This document shows positions 60,451 to 64,000 of a DNA stretch of 64,000 nucleotides, in pieces. The notes under the pieces were generated by a model. The model searched no databases. It was not told the DNA's origin and saw only the letters and a list, made by a program, of their open reading frames with translations. Origin of the DNA: Balaenoptera acutorostrata (lineage: Eukaryota; Chordata; Mammalia; Artiodactyla; Balaenopteridae); contig NC_080081.1 of NCBI RefSeq assembly GCF_949987535.1, positions 41,022,428 to 41,086,427 on the forward strand, in the 5' to 3' direction. How positions within the stretch are numbered: the first letter of the stretch is position 1; every line of letters begins with the position of its first letter. The position numbers were made by a program, and so were the translations under genes.

Positions 60451-61787
60451 TCTTTGATAAAGCAAGGCTTAGGAACACAGAAATCCCTTTTATCCTTCAT
60501 AAATCATCATATTTGATTTCCAAAATATCCCATTCCTAAACAAATTTCCAAAACATATTCTCACATCAAAACATATTTTATAACTTCAACACTGCACAAT
60601 CACATATTTTCTGTATTGGTTAAAAAAAAACAGTAAAAATATACTATGGCAAATTATTATGGTTTAGTATACATAAAAATATGATAAAAATACAATAAAG
60701 CCAGATATTAATAATAATGTAAAACCAATTATATTTATAAGTCAGTGTGTTCTACCTAATTTTTATAGTGTTCATTGAAATTTAATTTTTCAATGTTGAG
60801 GTTTCTTTAAGTGAAATCATAGAGTTACTGAAGTTACTCCACCAGAAATCATAAGACCTTTGCTGTATAACATGGCATTTTTTAAAAATGTTAACTCTCA
60901 GCTTCCTCTAAGAAACTGAAATGACCATACTGAGTCCCTCAGGAGGCTAATGTCTTTTCCATGTGCCATTTCATGCCCAAGGAAATAAAACAGGGAGCAT
61001 GATCAAACAATAGCAGTTACTACCTTGATTGGGAAATTGCTTTAAGAAAGCCTCATGCCCTTGGTTTTATTTGATGGATTATCTATTCAGTTTTTCAGGA
61101 CTTTGTTCATCTATAATTGACCAAGAAAGTGATGAGCTACAGATGGTCCAGGTTTTTTGTGGCATTGAGGCAGAAAGCAACAGTTTGTTTGCTTTTAAAC
61201 ATGCAAGCAGTTAAGTTTCACAAGTTAAAGAGTAAAAATAACTTCTGTGCAGAGATAACACAGTTCATGTGTTAAATTTGGGGTAAAAGCAAAACCAAAG
61301 AGCCTTTTGGTTGAACAAAGACATAATAAATAATGTTGCTGCCATATAACAGATGTAGGACAATGACAGTCTGGCTGATATGTGAACATAAAAACTTTTT
61401 ATATGAGAAGCCACAGGGCACTACTGTTTCTCATTATTTATTTAAAATAAGTTAGATCCTAAAATCAAGTTAGTGATACTTAAGAATCAAGACCCTGCTT
61501 CTGTTCATTTATGGTTGGGGTTTTATTTGTTTAATTTTAGGTTTAAGACAAGTAGATTTTAGATTTAAAAGTAAAACTTTGTCTTCCAAATAAAACGAAG
61601 TTAAAATAAACTAACAATTACATTAGACATATGTGAAAAGCTGTGATACGACAAATACTTTTTTTCTCTTCCAGGTCGTCAAATGCAAACATAGTGCTTT
61701 GGTAAATTTGTGTTCCTTTGGATTAACTGTCATTCAAAATATTTTCCAATATGAGAGAATTGTTTAATGATGGAGATTTGGTTTTGT
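60451..61787. other. Unclassified DNA
   Basis: No gene supported. The portion around 60830-61210 has more balanced composition and few repeats, so it could be ordinary unique sequence worth a conservation check. The 61-codon frame there is unrecognised. Confidence 0.45.
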
Positions 61788-62325
61788 TGGGGCTCAGGGC
61801 AGGCCACCCCAAAATATGCTGAAGTGACATATTGATTATTTTGAATTAAAGTTACTTAAGAAACAGCCCATTCAAGAGGGACACTTTGTCTGCCTGAGAA
61901 CAAGAAATAATCTTTCATGTGAAAGGTGCCCTTCCTGAATCTGGATGTAGAAGGACACCCTTATCTCCAGAGATAGGGAATTCAGGGCCCAGAAGCCTGT
62001 ATAAACCTTGTTATTTCTTTACTAATTTACTATCCAAGTCCAAATTCTGTTTAGATTCTTCACTAATTAAGCACCCAAAGCCTAAGTTTCTCTGTGCTGT
62101 CAATTACTCACAAATTTATTGTTTCTTTGTCTAAAAAGTTTAAAATCTGCCTACTTTGGCCACTCTTTGGTCTCCATTTCTATGAGAACTTCGGGAGTAC
62201 GAATTGAATTAAATCTGTTTTTTTTTTTCTTTTTTCTCCTGTTAGTCTATCCTGTGTCAATCTAATTATTACACCAGTCAAAAGAACTCAAGAAAGGTAA
62301 GGGAGAAGTTTCCCCCTCCCCAACA
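61788..62325 (+). mobile_element. Probable solitary LTR of an endogenous retrovirus
   Basis: About 540 bases begin TGGGGCTCAGG and end CCCCTCCCCAACA, that is TG...CA ends. In between are blocks typical of a mammalian LTR: agccacc-like caggccaccccaaaatatgc, cagaagcctgtataaacctt (promoter-like region), gccactctttggtctccatt and gaattaaatctg near the polyadenylation zone. No internal retroviral genes flank it, so recombination to a solo LTR is inferred. Family name not assigned; a clear target duplication is not visible. Confidence 0.6.
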
Positions 62326-63055
62326 GTGTGTTTTATTTACCTCTATAATCTCTGTATTTAGATTAGTGTCTAAGCATTCAATAAATACATTTTGTTTAAA
62401 ATAATATCTGGGAAATATGTAACCATGCAAAAGTTGTTAATAGAAGTCTGTTTATGTTATAATGTAAAGGAGTTTGGGATACAAATGTATATATATATTA
62501 TATCCCCTGATAAAAATATTATGCATAGAGAAGAGTAAGAAAGGAAACAACCTAAAGGTTAAAACTATTTTCTCTTTGAGGTGATTAAGAATAGTTTTTT
62601 TTTTTTTTTTCCTTCTGCATTATTTCTTTAATTTTGCATTTCTATGAAGAGCATATGTTAAATTACATGTACATACTTTTCAACCCATGGAGATATTTAG
62701 AGTCTATTCATGGAAACCAACAAGGGAAAAATATTTTAGAGTTTACATAAAAATATGCAACATCCTAAGCAAAATGCTTTAATTTTATTGTGTAGCTTAC
62801 ATAAAATTTGCACCCTATGAGAAAACATATAAATGTATTAAAAATTGTCACAAGATATATGATAGTAAGGAAATAAGAAAATGCTAGCAAAATAGCTGTC
62901 TTAATTTATTAAGCTAATCAAATATAATTATTCAGATTTAATTCATATGCTTTTATCAAATATTTGAAAAGAATAAAGTTTTTGGTTACTTTTATTGTTA
63001 AATTATATTATCTTTATTTTATATTCTTATAAAACATTTATATTTTTGACAGAAA
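62326..63055. other. No recognisable feature
   Basis: AT-rich DNA with a T run at 62597-62611 and a short TA run near 62491; no gene or named repeat. Confidence 0.5.
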
Positions 63056-63069
63056 GATTGAGAATTTTA

Positions 63070-63359
63070 CTTTTTTATTGTTTTTTTAATTTTTAAAAAA
63101 TTTTTTGACATCTTTATTGGAGTATATTTGCTTTACAATGGTGTGTTAGTTTCTGCTTTATAACAAAGTGAATCAGTTATACATATACATATGTCCCCAT
63201 ATCTCTTCCTTCTTGCATCTCCCTCCCTCCCACCCTGCCTATCCCACCCCTCTACGTGGTCACAAAGCACCGAGCTGATCTCCCTGTGCTATGCGGCTGC
63301 TTCCCACTAGCTATCTATTTTACGTTTGGTAGTGTATATGTATGTCCATGCCACTCTCG
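63070..63359 (-). mobile_element. 5'-truncated L1, antisense, 3' UTR only
   Basis: Reverse complement of the terminal 3' UTR seen at 22900-23150: tctttattggagtatatttg, ttagtttctgctttataaca, ctagctatctattttacgtt. A perfect 14 bp TSD, gattgagaatttta, lies at 63056-63069 and 63360-63373. It overlaps the start of an 85-codon frame that has no meaning. Good TSD and low divergence imply a recent insertion. Confidence 0.95.
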
Positions 63360-63373
63360 GATTGAGAATTTTA

Positions 63374-64000
63374 GAACAGAAGCATTTCTTTTTTTCACTA
63401 CACTGCGTGTTATTACTCACACTCTTAGAAGAATGTGTCTTTTGGTTGCTTGTCTGAGATCAGCGATAATTTTGCTCATCTGTCCCACTCTCTTGCAACA
63501 TTTCTCTTACTGACTCAAGCATGAAGTTCTGAACATGCTGGCTGTGCATAAAGGCCTAGACAGTGACAATAACTTTAAAGGCACGTTCCCTTTCACCCTG
63601 TGAGGTGTTTATTCACTATTCATTTAAAGAACAAACATTTATTAAGGCTCTATTATGTGTTGTGTACTCTGCAGATGTAAAAAGCCCTCACCGGAAATGA
63701 ACCTGTATACTTGGCTTCCTAAGTACATTGCTTTAATTATCTGAGCAGCTCCAGACAAATTCATAAATACAGTCTACAGACATCCTTACACTGCGATCAC
63801 ACACAGAGGCACCTATCCATTCATAATTCACACATGCAAATTTAAAGTCAGTACTAGGAAATATACATCACCAACTTAAGTATATCCCGTGAGTGAGAAG
63901 TTTCTTAGATATCATCCAGCCCATGTTGCAAGCAGCATCTTCAGTTTCTGGGCCCACTATCAGTTGACTTAGTGGTTTCAGGATATGACATTGCCCAGCC
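63374..64000. other. Unclassified DNA with LINE/MIR-like patch
   Basis: A short patch at about 63605-63690 (gaacaaacatttattaaggc, tctattatgtgttgtgtact) looks like an old L2/MIR-type tail. The rest has no recognisable feature and no exon. Confidence 0.4.

Noticed and set aside
1..64000. A previously undescribed biological system such as a gene cluster or defence locus
   Set aside because: The window is a mammalian gene desert of mobile elements. All long frames trace to L1 or SINE sequence and nothing else shows coordinated structure.

Overview
The window is AT-rich, gene-free mammalian DNA. I found no host exon, RNA gene or open frame that looks like a host protein. The recognisable content is interspersed repeats. 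The best clue to the organism is a tRNA-derived SINE of the CHR type (GGGCTTCCCTGGTGG start, B box GGTTCGAACCC, TAAATAAA-rich tail). It is present eight times and accompanied by cetartiodactyl-type L1 LINEs. Together these point to a cetacean (whale or dolphin) nuclear genome. This is from memory of the families, not from a search.

Layout. At 1-12.8 kb there is mostly old unique DNA, a 5'-complete but 3'-truncated L1 piece (1.1-2.15 kb), two MIR copies near 11 kb, an old LINE-like repeat near 12 kb, and GATA and CA microsatellites. At 12.8-15.5 kb there is a short L1 tail with perfect target-site duplications (TSDs), an antisense L1 split by a SINE, a MER5-type hAT fragment and another SINE. 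At 15.75-24.2 kb there is a three-layer nest: an old L1 tail holds a CHR SINE, which holds a near-full-length 7.15 kb L1 with 5' UTR, broken ORF1 and ORF2, 3' UTR and poly(A). At 24-35 kb there are mostly unique stretches, an antisense L1 fragment with a perfect 15 bp TSD, a possible retroviral-like internal region, and old L1 ORF2 pieces. At 35.4-37.7 kb there is a 5'-truncated L1 with a second poly(A) tract that looks like a short 3' transduction. At 38.3-39.4 kb there are two MER2/Tigger-type DNA transposons in opposite orientation. At 39.8-45.6 kb there is an L1 with broken ORF1 and ORF2, each interrupted by its own SINE; its endonuclease domain is still an open 319-codon frame. At 46-51.3 kb there are three more SINEs and old L1 ORF1 pieces. 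At 51-64 kb there is a large antisense ancient L1 ORF2 carrying a hAT-type element, a probable solitary LTR at 61.8-62.3 kb, and a young antisense L1 tail at 63.1 kb.

The repeats form a readable insertion history. L1 machinery made the L1 and SINE copies, shown by their poly(A) tails and 10-19 bp TSDs, and later copies landed in earlier ones. Nearly all open frames in the window are L1 remnants, SINE-encoded artefacts or chance frames. I found no evidence for a new biological system. The most useful observations concern nested insertions, L1 3' UTR subfamilies, chimeric L1-SINE reading frames and a few hairpins.
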